This document shows positions 21,743 to 30,771 of a DNA stretch of 64,000 bases, piece after piece. The position numbers were made by a program, and so were the translations under genes. The notes under the pieces are model-generated. The model was not told where the DNA came from. It did not search any database and was given only the letters and a program-made list of their open reading frames with translations. The DNA comes from Cryptosporidium bovis. Taxonomy: Eukaryota; Apicomplexa; Conoidasida; Eucoccidiorida; Cryptosporidiidae. How positions within the stretch are numbered: position 1 is the first letter of the stretch; every line of letters starts with the position of its first letter. The stretch spans positions 310,001 through 374,000 of the forward strand of contig VHIT02000054.1 in the NCBI GenBank assembly GCA_009768925.2. Reading direction: 5' to 3'.

Positions 21743-21756
21743 TGCATGTACATGCA
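21743..21756. promoter_or_regulatory. 14-bp palindrome of two TGCATG half sites
   Basis: TGCATGTACATGCA is a perfect 14-bp palindrome, 64 bp upstream of the start of GYF/BTB copy 2. Each arm holds TGCATG, the core bound by several apicomplexan AP2-domain factors. It is the clearest regulatory-looking sequence in the window. Binding is inferred. Confidence 0.5.
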
Positions 21757-21849
21757 AAATGGATTGGCAAATTTCTTTATTAAAATTAAGAATTAAACTC
21801 ATAATTTATTAAAACGGTAATATAATAAATACAATCGTTCTAGTCAGTT

Positions 21850-22992
21850 TTAGAAGTCTGCATATTCAACCTTTTCTTGAGTTAGACAGATGTTACAATT
21901 GCATTCAAAATGATAATTGTGAATGAGTTTTTTTCTTTCAGTAAGTGGAAGGGTATTATCAATATAAGAAATGGTCAACTCTTCACCTTCTTTTATATCT
22001 CTGATGGTTGAAATATAAACTGTACTATCTCCCATTGAATATACACAACAGTTTGGATCGCAACTATGGTTAAAACATGATTGAATGGTGCATATGCATG
22101 CCCCTCTTATAAATGAAGTGCAAGATTCGGAGTCAGGTTTGTCAGGTTGATCTTCATTTCCAAAAGAGTTGCTGCAAAAATCCCAAACGTTTATCCCTTG
22201 GGAGTTAAGTGTCAGTTGCCCAAGTAACTGTTTAATAGTCCTTTCTGACAAAAAAATATTAGGAATTTCTTCGTCAAGAAATGCAGCCTTTAGTGGATTA
22301 AAAAGAACGCTTTTAATACAACTTGTAAGCGACTTTATATTTATCTCCGGAAACAAAGTTTCAGGTGGTGAAATGAAGTTTTCTATGGATTTACAGCCTA
22401 ATTTAAAGGCAGTATGTAAATTTTCTTTACTGCAACCAAGTTCCATCCAAAAGAAATGAATGTCAGCAGCTATCTGTGCAATTAGACGTGAAATTGCCTC
22501 TGCGGTAATTGGGATTTTAGCTTCCGGATCAATAGAGTTCTGATATCTTCTTAAAACTTCTATTCCATTTTTGCCTTGTAGGTATATTGCCCAGCCATTA
22601 TTTAGTGAACTGGAAAAGTTATTAGAATCCAAACCTTTTCCGAGTGCTTTTTTTAAGCAATATGTACTGCAAATTCTCTTATTCAATCCAAGTTCATTGA
22701 GGGTTAAAAAATCATCAAAATTATTCGAGTTCCTTATTTTGAGACAATTTTCACAAAAGACCATTTTATCTGAAGATTTGTGAAAATATTTTATTGGCCA
22801 TGATATTAATGGCACCTCCACAAAAAAGTTCGTATCATTCGATATTCTTAATTTTGAGTGTACATGTTTTCCTTTGACTTTTGAAAAATGAATGTCAAAG
22901 TAACTCTTATTACTCGTCCTAGAATTCAGCTCCTCTAAAAGTTCATGGTAGTCTTTTTCAATATTACAATGACCATTTGAGCAGTTACTCAT
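21850..22992 (-). CDS. SET-domain protein, SMYD/SET5-like
   Basis: This 380-residue likely protein-lysine methyltransferase shows split SET features. At the N-side HSKLRISNDTNFFVEVPLIS fits the opening SET strands (a cofactor-loop-like segment). It is followed by CENC and CSTYC cysteines (about residues 98-135), a reduced MYND-like insert. The C-terminal SET core has SCFNHSCDPNCCVY (the NHSCxPN motif), GEELTISYID (the catalytic-tyrosine motif) and a post-SET cysteine set FECNCNIC. This arrangement, SET halves around a zinc insert, is that of SMYD/SET5 proteins. The substrate is unknown. The start is 122 bp from the divergently read AAA+ gene, so the two may share a promoter. Confidence 0.8.
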   Translation of the reverse strand: MSNCSNGHCNIEKDYHELLEELNSRTSNKSYFDIHFSKVKGKHVHSKLRISNDTNFFVEVPLISWPIKYFHKSSDKMVFCENCLKIRNSNNFDDFLTLNELGLNKRICSTYCLKKALGKGLDSNNFSSSLNNGWAIYLQGKNGIEVLRRYQNSIDPEAKIPITAEAISRLIAQIAADIHFFWMELGCSKENLHTAFKLGCKSIENFISPPETLFPEINIKSLTSCIKSVLFNPLKAAFLDEEIPNIFLSERTIKQLLGQLTLNSQGINVWDFCSNSFGNEDQPDKPDSESCTSFIRGACICTIQSCFNHSCDPNCCVYSMGDSTVYISTIRDIKEGEELTISYIDNTLPLTERKKLIHNYHFECNCNICLTQEKVEYADF

Positions 22993-23114
22993 TAATTGTT
23001 GGAGAATTAAAATATTTTTTACTTGGAGAAAAACTGGACAGCTCCGCGGCTTTCACCTTAAGTCATTTTTTTTAATTGTTTGATTCTTTAGTAAAACCCA
23101 TTATCTATGAAATT

Positions 23115-24872
23115 ATGGTTATTCCTCTCATTGTTGGAGGACTTAATTCAATAAAAAAGTATAAAAAAAATATTTTTATTAGACTTACAAATTTGGAATG
23201 CGACAAAAATGACACACAACATAACTTTAATTTAAATTTCAGTTCGAGAACCCATTCTGAGAAAAATTTAAACTTTTTTAAAAGATTATCCGTAACTAAC
23301 AAGTTTTTGATTATTTGTGCACCGGAATTAATAAATATTTCTGAATTTAAAGATTCAATTGAGAAACTTTTCAAGAATCAAGATTTAGCCAATATTGTTT
23401 CTCTAACTGAGGATAACAACTTTGTTAAGTTAGTTGTAAATATTAATAATGAAAATAATAAATTATGCAACATTGATGGTTTTATTAGACTTATAAATGA
23501 AAAATCATCTCATATAAACGGTTCTACCATTCTAAATGATTGGAAAATAACCAGCAATGTTGATGGTAAGAAAATTCAAATAACATCAAGTGATATCTAT
23601 AGTAAAAAACTCGAAATAAATATCTTTATTCCAAACAAAAAAAACACGCCAATAAAAGTGGAGTATATTAAACCAGTTAATCACTTGTATAAAGAGGACT
23701 TAAACTTATTCTCAACTTTACTAAATCCTTCTGGTTTAACTCACAAAACAAAAAACTCCAAAAATACCTCCCATATCGACAAATATCCAAAAATATACAG
23801 CGAATTAGTAGAATTAAACTCAATATATGACAATTTTCTTGGGAAATTCGAAAAATTATGGAACAATCACATTAGATCAAATACAACTAGTTTCAATAAC
23901 TACACATTTGGAGGAATCTCGACTAATCTACGAAACACCAACTTTGAATTGAATTCAACCGAAAAAGATCTTTTTAATGAATATAGTGATTCTCAAACTG
24001 ATCAATCTAGTGTCATATCTAGTCTGGAAGACCTGGGTGTGAAAGTATATTTTAACGAGCATAAAGATGTAATTAACAATGATCCATGGAACTCAATAGG
24101 TGGTTATGAAGATGTAAAAAATCAAATAGATGAACACATACTGTTTCACTTCAAACATCCAGAGATACTCGACAAGATTACTGAGGGAACCAGGGTAAAA
24201 GCTAATTCAAATAACAGACCAAAATTGATTTTATTTGAAGGTCCACCTGGCACTGGAAAAACTTCATCCGCTAGAATAATCGGCAATGTTATCAATGTAC
24301 CGTTAATATATGTTTCTCTTGAAAACATAGTTTCTAAGTGGTTTGGAGAAAGTGAAACGAGATTGTCAAAAATATTTGATTTTGCAAAAAAGTTTTCAGA
24401 TGGTTGCATTATTTTTATAGATGAAGTTGATACGATGGCTATTTCAAGGGATAAAACGGAAGCAGTTCATGAGGGATCAAAAAAAATACTATCAGTTCTA
24501 CTAAGAAAATTAGATGGGTTCGATACTTTGGATACAAAAACACTTCTTATTTGCGCGACAAACCGCAAGAAAGACTTGGACAATGCATTTATAAACAGAA
24601 TTGATTCTACAGTTCATTTTCCACTTCCAAATGAGAAGGAGAGAGAGTTAATATTTGGGCAATATGCTAAACACCTCACCTATGACGAAAGAGTGGAGCT
24701 TGCAAAATTGTCTGGAAAGTTGTCCGGTAGATCTATTCGTCATGTCTGTTTAGAAGCCGAAAGAGAATGGGCATCTATTCTTATTAAAGAAAAAAACGGC
24801 GATAATCTCGAAAATTTGGAATTACCCACACTAAAAATATACAAGAATGCAATACAGAGAAGATACGGGTAA
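23115..24872 (+). CDS. AAA+ ATPase, single domain, uncertain subfamily
   Basis: The protein has 585 residues counted from the first in-frame ATG at 23115 (upstream in-frame codons are non-ATG). The N-terminal half is Asn/Lys-rich and unassigned. The first residues (MVIPLIVGGLNSIKK) are hydrophobic then basic and could be a targeting or anchor segment. The AAA module begins with DPWNSIGGYEDVKNQI, and Walker A GPPGTGKTSS is near residue 376. Pore-loop-like KWFGESE, Walker B IIFIDEVD (about 432) and sensor 1 ATNR follow. The second region of homology is NRIDSTVHFPLP, with only one clear arginine, and a C-terminal helical lid closes the domain. It resembles the meiotic/MSP1 clade in its single domain and KWFGESE loop, but neither identity nor location is established. 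Confidence 0.75.
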   Translation: MVIPLIVGGLNSIKKYKKNIFIRLTNLECDKNDTQHNFNLNFSSRTHSEKNLNFFKRLSVTNKFLIICAPELINISEFKDSIEKLFKNQDLANIVSLTEDNNFVKLVVNINNENNKLCNIDGFIRLINEKSSHINGSTILNDWKITSNVDGKKIQITSSDIYSKKLEINIFIPNKKNTPIKVEYIKPVNHLYKEDLNLFSTLLNPSGLTHKTKNSKNTSHIDKYPKIYSELVELNSIYDNFLGKFEKLWNNHIRSNTTSFNNYTFGGISTNLRNTNFELNSTEKDLFNEYSDSQTDQSSVISSLEDLGVKVYFNEHKDVINNDPWNSIGGYEDVKNQIDEHILFHFKHPEILDKITEGTRVKANSNNRPKLILFEGPPGTGKTSSARIIGNVINVPLIYVSLENIVSKWFGESETRLSKIFDFAKKFSDGCIIFIDEVDTMAISRDKTEAVHEGSKKILSVLLRKLDGFDTLDTKTLLICATNRKKDLDNAFINRIDSTVHFPLPNEKERELIFGQYAKHLTYDERVELAKLSGKLSGRSIRHVCLEAEREWASILIKEKNGDNLENLELPTLKIYKNAIQRRYG

Positions 24873-25030
24873 GTCATTTTATCATAATTATACTCCTAGG
24901 AACAACCCCCTCTTCTGTGAGCGGTAAACCATTAATATTAGTCTGTTGTTTCATTAGTTCAGGAAACAAAGCTTAAATAAAATGAAGTTAACGATTTAAT
25001 GAGTATTTTTGACCCAGTTTTTTAAGATTA

Positions 25031-27916
25031 ATGATTGGAAAATCGTCTTTTCAGAAATTTATTGTATTTATATTTTTATTTACTAAAGACTTGTACCTAC
25101 TTTATTCCTCTAAAATCCCAAGATTTAAAGCTCACAATATCTCGAGAAGCGTTTCCAATAAAGATAGCTCACAAAGTAATACCAATCATAATGAGTTCTC
25201 CCCTACTTCTGATATAAGTACATTATCCTTTATCCAAGCTACAAGTCTTACTCCAGTAAATGGTCCGGTTAATTCAGTCATTAAGCTTTCTATCCACGGA
25301 GTTGGGTTTTCAATGGCTTCAGAGCTTTATATTCACTTTGATGTCACTGAAGGCCCATACGAAGTTGTTCGCACAACCCCTATATCAGATGTATTACTGG
25401 AAGTTGAAACTCCCCGAAAAATATCCGAAGGTGAATTGGGAAAATCGGTTTTAGTCAGTGTTTGCACTCATCCAGATGTCCTATTTCAAAGTACAAATGC
25501 GTTGATATTTCGTTTCTATCAAATCCCAAAGATAAGTTTGATACTTCCTGATCATATAGGTATGTCTGGAGGGACCGAATTGACGATATTTGGAAGTGGG
25601 TTGTTTGCTTCTGATAACTTGAAGTGTTTGTTTAAAAGTAAAGAGAGATCTAAAGTTGTTGATGCATCGTACTCAATGAATATATTAGACCTTAAAAAAT
25701 TGAATAAAAATGAGGAGAACATATTACCAATAATTTTGAAGTATACCAAAGACCGAAGTGTTTCTGGAATTGATATAGACGGTATAATGAGCAATATTAA
25801 AAACAGAAACCCAATGCCATCAATTGTATGTGAAAGCCCTTCATGGACTGTTTCTGAAACAGTTTCCTTGTCAATATCATTTAACGGGGTTCAGTATCAT
25901 TTATGTACTGACGAACTTACTTTCGAGGAGGAGTCTTCATTATTTGGTAATGTAGCACATGTGGTGAAGGAAAGGGACTCCCCATCTGAAGTAATCTCAG
26001 ATTTAAACGACAGCCTTAACAACTCGAATAAATTGATAAATATTGGCAAGAGTACATCTGAGAATATATTTAGGAACTCAAATCAGAAAGCAGTTCATCA
26101 TTCACAAATTGATACCAATATTAACAGATATACCGATAATTCTGGAAATGTATATACACTAAGCAATCCAGTGAATGAATCACTACTTCAGAGCGACTAT
26201 GGGTTATTTCTTGAATTCGTTACCTTGTTATATTCATCATTCATCTTTGGAACAATCTGTAAATATATTGGTTTGCCTCTGCTTCTAGGATATATTGTTG
26301 GTGGGTACGTAGTTGGCCCATCAGGATTTGGTTATGTTTCTCAATTAATTCAAATTATTTCAATTGCTCAGATTGGTGTATGTTTAATACTATTTACACT
26401 GGGGCTTGAATTTTCATTTAAAAGGCTTTTTTTAATCGGAAAGTCTGTAATTTATTGTGCTCTTTCTTCAGTTTTCATTTTTATTCTTTTTTGCAGTGCT
26501 TATTCTCTATGGGTAGGGACCCCAATAAATGAAGGTATTTTCATTGGATCATTCATATCGATGAGTTCCACAGCTATGGTTGTTGGTGAATTACAATTAG
26601 ATTCTAACGAGAACGTACTTACTATTGGAATTTTGATTTTGCAGGATTTGTTCTTGGGAGTTATTCTTGCCATAATACCTGCACTTCAATCAAATTCAAA
26701 TTCAAAATCAATATTTTCAAGCAATTCAATGATTAATAATAACACTAAAACTCCGAGGTTGGTTCTGTTTTTTATTTATTTTTTTGGTTTTTTGTGGAAT
26801 ATAATTAGACCTTTTATTATATTGGCATTATTCATAGTTATATCTTATATTGCTAAAATCGCTATATTCCCATTTATACTATACTTCTTACTCGGAACAA
26901 AAAATAGGGAAATTATCCTAATTGGAATCATTAGTCTTGTATTGAGTATTTCATCCCTTACTGAATATTTGGGGCTTTCTATGGAAATGGGTTCTTTTGT
27001 AGCTGGTGTGATTTTGTCCAGTTTGATGGGTGATGATGAAGCTAATACATTTAAAAATGATTTCATTCAATCGATTGAGTCGCTAAGATGGATATTTTCA
27101 ATGCTTTTTTTTTCAGGAATTGGTCTGATTATTGACGCGACCTTTATTTGGGATAATTACTGGACAATAGGGTCTGTTTGCCTTTTCATTTCATTAATAA
27201 AATTCAAAATCAATCTCCTTATTTTTCTAGTTTGTGGAAGTAGTATTAAAATTTCTGCTCACACTTCACTTATGTTGGCTAACTTGGGTGAATTTGGATT
27301 TGTCTTGGCTTCCAAGGGAATTTCGTTGGGAATCATTTCAAGAAAGGTATACTTAATCCTCGTTGCTACAACTGTAATGTCCCTCTTTTCCACACCAGTA
27401 TTCCTTCGCTTTTATTCAAAAATAATTAAGAGGAAACTAACAACCGTCCCCATGTACGATTTTAATTCAAATGGTATCACCTACAAAACAAGGACGTTTT
27501 CCAGCATTGGATCTAGATTTTCAAACTTCTCAAAGTCTAAAGTATATCAGCAAAGTTATGGAAAGGGAGCAAATAAAATTTCTAATATAATGAAAAATCT
27601 TGGCTTATCAAAAATTGTGAACCGAGATATTGCTTCCAATTCACCAGATGAATATGATATTGAAATAAAAAGTTCATACTTAAATTCGCGTTTCAATGTT
27701 GATAATATTTTTTCAAAGTTTTCAATTGGGGGGTTAAATACCGTATCAGAATTTGATCTCTCGATAAATGAAAATGAATTAGAGAATTTGAGTGTGAACA
27801 AAGACGGTGTCGATTCAAAAATTGGGTTTGACATCCCTAGTATAAGTTTAGAAAATATTGACGAATTTACACTAGCTCATGTGACCCATTTAGGGAATTC
27901 TATAGTAAAAAAGTAA
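25031..27916 (+). CDS. CPA2-family cation/proton antiporter with N-terminal IPT domains
   Basis: This is a 961-residue membrane protein. Residues 1-30 look like a signal or signal-anchor. The extracytoplasmic part (about 65-300) holds one or two IPT/TIG-like Ig folds: LTPVNGPVNSVIKLSIHGVGF, and more clearly PDHIGMSGGTELTIFGSGLF. From about residue 395 a multipass CPA2 (KefB/KEA/TMCO3-like) exchanger follows. It includes GLPLLLGYIVGGYVVGPSGFG, IGVCLILFTLGLEFSFKRLF, FIGSFISMSSTAMVV and ANLGEFGFVLASKG, matching the family's conserved half-helices. A soluble Ser/Asn-rich tail of about 130 residues ends the protein. It is likely a K+ or Na+/H+ exchanger in a plasma or organelle membrane. The IPT-antiporter pairing is unusual. 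Confidence 0.8.
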   Translation: MIGKSSFQKFIVFIFLFTKDLYLLYSSKIPRFKAHNISRSVSNKDSSQSNTNHNEFSPTSDISTLSFIQATSLTPVNGPVNSVIKLSIHGVGFSMASELYIHFDVTEGPYEVVRTTPISDVLLEVETPRKISEGELGKSVLVSVCTHPDVLFQSTNALIFRFYQIPKISLILPDHIGMSGGTELTIFGSGLFASDNLKCLFKSKERSKVVDASYSMNILDLKKLNKNEENILPIILKYTKDRSVSGIDIDGIMSNIKNRNPMPSIVCESPSWTVSETVSLSISFNGVQYHLCTDELTFEEESSLFGNVAHVVKERDSPSEVISDLNDSLNNSNKLINIGKSTSENIFRNSNQKAVHHSQIDTNINRYTDNSGNVYTLSNPVNESLLQSDYGLFLEFVTLLYSSFIFGTICKYIGLPLLLGYIVGGYVVGPSGFGYVSQLIQIISIAQIGVCLILFTLGLEFSFKRLFLIGKSVIYCALSSVFIFILFCSAYSLWVGTPINEGIFIGSFISMSSTAMVVGELQLDSNENVLTIGILILQDLFLGVILAIIPALQSNSNSKSIFSSNSMINNNTKTPRLVLFFIYFFGFLWNIIRPFIILALFIVISYIAKIAIFPFILYFLLGTKNREIILIGIISLVLSISSLTEYLGLSMEMGSFVAGVILSSLMGDDEANTFKNDFIQSIESLRWIFSMLFFSGIGLIIDATFIWDNYWTIGSVCLFISLIKFKINLLIFLVCGSSIKISAHTSLMLANLGEFGFVLASKGISLGIISRKVYLILVATTVMSLFSTPVFLRFYSKIIKRKLTTVPMYDFNSNGITYKTRTFSSIGSRFSNFSKSKVYQQSYGKGANKISNIMKNLGLSKIVNRDIASNSPDEYDIEIKSSYLNSRFNVDNIFSKFSIGGLNTVSEFDLSINENELENLSVNKDGVDSKIGFDIPSISLENIDEFTLAHVTHLGNSIVKK

Positions 27917-28072
27917 AGAATATCATTTAAATATTAATTCGCCTAAATGTTTATACGATAACTCGATTTTTTATAATAGCGCTGTTCTTTTTTGCGTTCT
28001 AATAGATTAAGTTTTAATACGCAACTTTAAGAGCACATAAGGTAATTAGTAGTTTCGAATAATATAGTCAGA

Positions 28073-29440
28073 ATGGATGATATACATAGCCTACTATCTA
28101 GGCAAAACGAAAACCTAAGAAGGCTCGAAGTTGCACTTTCAGATGCAATGAGCAGAATTGAGACCATAGAAAAACTCTACGTAGGTGATAAAGAAAAGAA
28201 TTTCAGGTCTGAAGAGCAATTAGATATATTTGCAGATCACAATCAGTGTAGATTGTGTGAACAAATTTATGGAGTGAAAAATGATTGTGACTCCACTAAA
28301 ACCAAAGAAATAACAAACCAACCTCTTGCAAATGAATTTAATGAAATAATAGTAAACAAAAATTCACGCGACTTGATTACAACAAAAGGTATTCCTCTAA
28401 ATGAAAAAAATTCAGATATACGCACTGAAATTAATAATAAATCAAAATCAACCATAGAGTGTGGAATCGGTGAAATGGCCATATCTTCAGGTGGTTTTAC
28501 TAGTGCTAAAAGACTTGTGAATATAAGTGAATTCGAGTCTCTAAATTTGAATTCCATTTCTACAACGCCAAACACACCAGTATCTACGGAAATAACTTAT
28601 TTCCAGGGAAATTTTGAAAGCTTTGGCAAACACACCCAAAAATTTGACATTGATCGGCTAACTTCTGCAAGTGAACAAGGTAGAAAGGACGTGATATTAT
28701 ACAATGTTTTACAAGATGATAGCAAAAGAGAAGTTTATTCGAATGGAGCAATAAGAATAGCTAAGTTTGGAATGGAAAATCCCACAAACTGCATTAATGA
28801 AAATATAAACCATCTATTCAAAAAAAGTGTTGTTAAAAGTAATGAAATAAATAATCAATACTTCATTTTTGATGAAGAAGAAAACTCCAACACAAGACAA
28901 GACCCTCTATACCTTGAAAATGCGGAAAATGAATTTTACTACCTTAAGGGACAGGTGAAGAGAGCTTCATTAACTTGTAAATGGAGAAATAGTTCAAATG
29001 TTCTTCAAAATATTAACAACTATAAAGAATTTAAAAGTGTAAACTTCACACATAACAAAGTACCAAATGAATTTAAGAGTTCAGTACCAGTAATAAGAGA
29101 AATCAGATACCACATCCCACGTGAGCAAATCATTGGCTACGTTCATGTACCATATAACATTTTGTTGGATAAACCAAATGGTATTAATCAAGAAATAAAT
29201 AGAGACATCTACACTGAATTGAGGGCAAGGAATGATTTTTCTACAAAAGATAAGAATCTTCGAGAACACAGAGAGGAAAATAAATATGAAAACTTATCAA
29301 ATAAACCCCATCCTTTCAGGCACCTCGATCTATTTCTTAAATATCACGGCCACCCTTCGGGAAATGTATTAACAACCTTTCCAATACGCAGAAATTTTAA
29401 ATATTGTTGGAATCAACCACTCGCTATTATAAGAAAGTGA
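28073..29440 (+). CDS. Unassigned protein with N-terminal coiled coil
   Basis: This 455-residue protein has no recognised family. Residues 1-45 form a likely coiled coil (MDDIHSLLSRQNENLRRLEV and following heptads), then a CRLCEQ cysteine pair near residue 62. A long Asn/Ser/Lys/Glu-rich region is probably disordered. The last about 100 residues are richer in aromatic and basic residues and may be conserved in close relatives. There is no signal peptide or membrane segment. The ATG at 28073 is followed at once by the coiled coil, supporting this start. Confidence 0.6.
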   Translation: MDDIHSLLSRQNENLRRLEVALSDAMSRIETIEKLYVGDKEKNFRSEEQLDIFADHNQCRLCEQIYGVKNDCDSTKTKEITNQPLANEFNEIIVNKNSRDLITTKGIPLNEKNSDIRTEINNKSKSTIECGIGEMAISSGGFTSAKRLVNISEFESLNLNSISTTPNTPVSTEITYFQGNFESFGKHTQKFDIDRLTSASEQGRKDVILYNVLQDDSKREVYSNGAIRIAKFGMENPTNCINENINHLFKKSVVKSNEINNQYFIFDEEENSNTRQDPLYLENAENEFYYLKGQVKRASLTCKWRNSSNVLQNINNYKEFKSVNFTHNKVPNEFKSSVPVIREIRYHIPREQIIGYVHVPYNILLDKPNGINQEINRDIYTELRARNDFSTKDKNLREHREENKYENLSNKPHPFRHLDLFLKYHGHPSGNVLTTFPIRRNFKYCWNQPLAIIRK

Positions 29441-29485
29441 CTATTTTTGAACATCATGCTATATCTGTCTATTATTAATATACCG

Positions 29486-29875
29486 TTATATGTATTTAGA
29501 TGCAAGTTCAGTTACTAATATTTTATTTGAGAACTTATCAATGGTATTTCTGCATTTAAATTTTCCAAATATTCTCAAAATCGTATCTAGACTTTCATTT
29601 TTGTAATCACATGCCCTCCTATTACAATAGGCTTGTTCCTTTGGAGCCGCTCTCGGTTCCTGTAAAGGCGGTGGTGTTCTAGATCTAAATTTTTGATTGT
29701 TCTCTGGCCTGCATAAAGGGGCTTCCCTTCCTTTAGTCCTTAACCTCATGATATATTTCCATAACTCATCATTTTCCTCCATAATACTAACCATATATGC
29801 TGCAATTGCCTCAATTGCATCATTTTGATCTCTAATCTTTCTTTCCAGTAGTGCTACTCTTTCAGAAAGTTGCAT
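29486..29875 (-). CDS. Small coiled-coil protein, unassigned
   Basis: This 129-residue protein has a strong N-terminal coiled coil (about residues 3-45, MQLSERVALLERKIRDQNDA and after). A Pro/Arg-rich linker with a TPPPLQEP run comes next. A C-terminal half with Cys residues (YCNRRACDYK, then FKCRN) follows. It is convergent with the preceding coiled-coil gene, with 45 bp between stops. The function is unknown. It is listed as a gene because the frame is well formed, coding-like and not antisense to another gene. Confidence 0.5.
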   Translation of the reverse strand: MQLSERVALLERKIRDQNDAIEAIAAYMVSIMEENDELWKYIMRLRTKGREAPLCRPENNQKFRSRTPPPLQEPRAAPKEQAYCNRRACDYKNESLDTILRIFGKFKCRNTIDKFSNKILVTELASKYI

Positions 29876-30171
29876 TCTTACGTGATATAAATAAATATAG
29901 GACTAAAAATTTATTGAAATAATTTAATGATATATCGACTGGGCCTACTTTTTCAAAGAGAAATGAGAGTGATGCAGATAATTTAAGAGAAAGAAAAATG
30001 TTATCTTTAAAGCAATCATTTTTTCAGCACTTCCCGCAATTATCAAGATTTAATGAACAAAAAATAATCAAAAATAATGGCATAATTACAAAAATTCTAT
30101 TTAAACATTTTTTTTGTATATTAACTAACATACTTACATTAAGTTTGATTTATCACGGCTTGATTCATAAT

Positions 30172-30771
30172 ATGGAGCCAAGTATCAAAAAAGAAATAGA
30201 AATAAGCAATGAAGAAATATTGAAACATATTAAGGAGATTGTAAAACCAGAGAATCTTGACACTTTAACTGCCAGAAAGGTAAGGGGAGAATTAGAAAAG
30301 TCACTGAACCTTCCTAACGATTTTCTACTGCATAAAAAGACTGAAATTAACAATATGCTTGACGATTTTATTTCAAAAATAGATGGTGAAAACAGTACAA
30401 AAGTATATTCAAATACACATGAGTATTTTGATGGCCCAATAAACTCAAAGGTTGATCCAGATTACAAAAGCTTCCAGAATAAAGTGCAAAATGACAAAAT
30501 ATCAACAAAAAGAAAGCAAGAGTCAATGATGTCAATTGATGAATTTCTGGAAAAAGCAAAAATTATAAATCTTGAAATAGAAGGTTCTGGTACAAAAATT
30601 CCAATAACACCAAGAAAATTCAGCACGGGAAGTGTCGGTTGGCACTTTGGAAATAAAATTCCACTCCCGGTTGGAAACGATACTGAGGTAATTTGCCAGA
30701 TTTCAATTAATTGTACAGTGGTAGGAAGTAAATCTTGGCCAGAAAAACCAAACAAAAAGGCTAAAAATTAG
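30172..30771 (+). CDS. DEK_C-domain protein
   Basis: This protein has 199 residues from the ATG at 30172. An upstream in-frame extension is possible but adds a hydrophobic, A/T-biased stretch unlike the rest. Residues about 10-65 fit a DEK C-terminal domain (NEEILKHIKEIV ... LDTLTARKVRGELEK ... HKKTEINNMLDDFI), a small helical fold that binds DNA or histones. The C-terminus carries KFSTGSVGWHFGNKIPLPVG and QISINCTVVGSK, a GSxGW...VxGSK pattern that I recall from other protist DEK_C proteins, so this pairing may define a family. The tail is Lys-rich. The stop overlaps the 3' end of CIAO1 on the other strand by 11 bp. Confidence 0.65.
   Translation: MEPSIKKEIEISNEEILKHIKEIVKPENLDTLTARKVRGELEKSLNLPNDFLLHKKTEINNMLDDFISKIDGENSTKVYSNTHEYFDGPINSKVDPDYKSFQNKVQNDKISTKRKQESMMSIDEFLEKAKIINLEIEGSGTKIPITPRKFSTGSVGWHFGNKIPLPVGNDTEVICQISINCTVVGSKSWPEKPNKKAKN

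Noticed and set aside
29998-30171. An N-terminal extension of the DEK_C protein in the same frame
   Set aside because: The extra residues are hydrophobic and biased, and the DEK_C domain starts just after the ATG at 30172.
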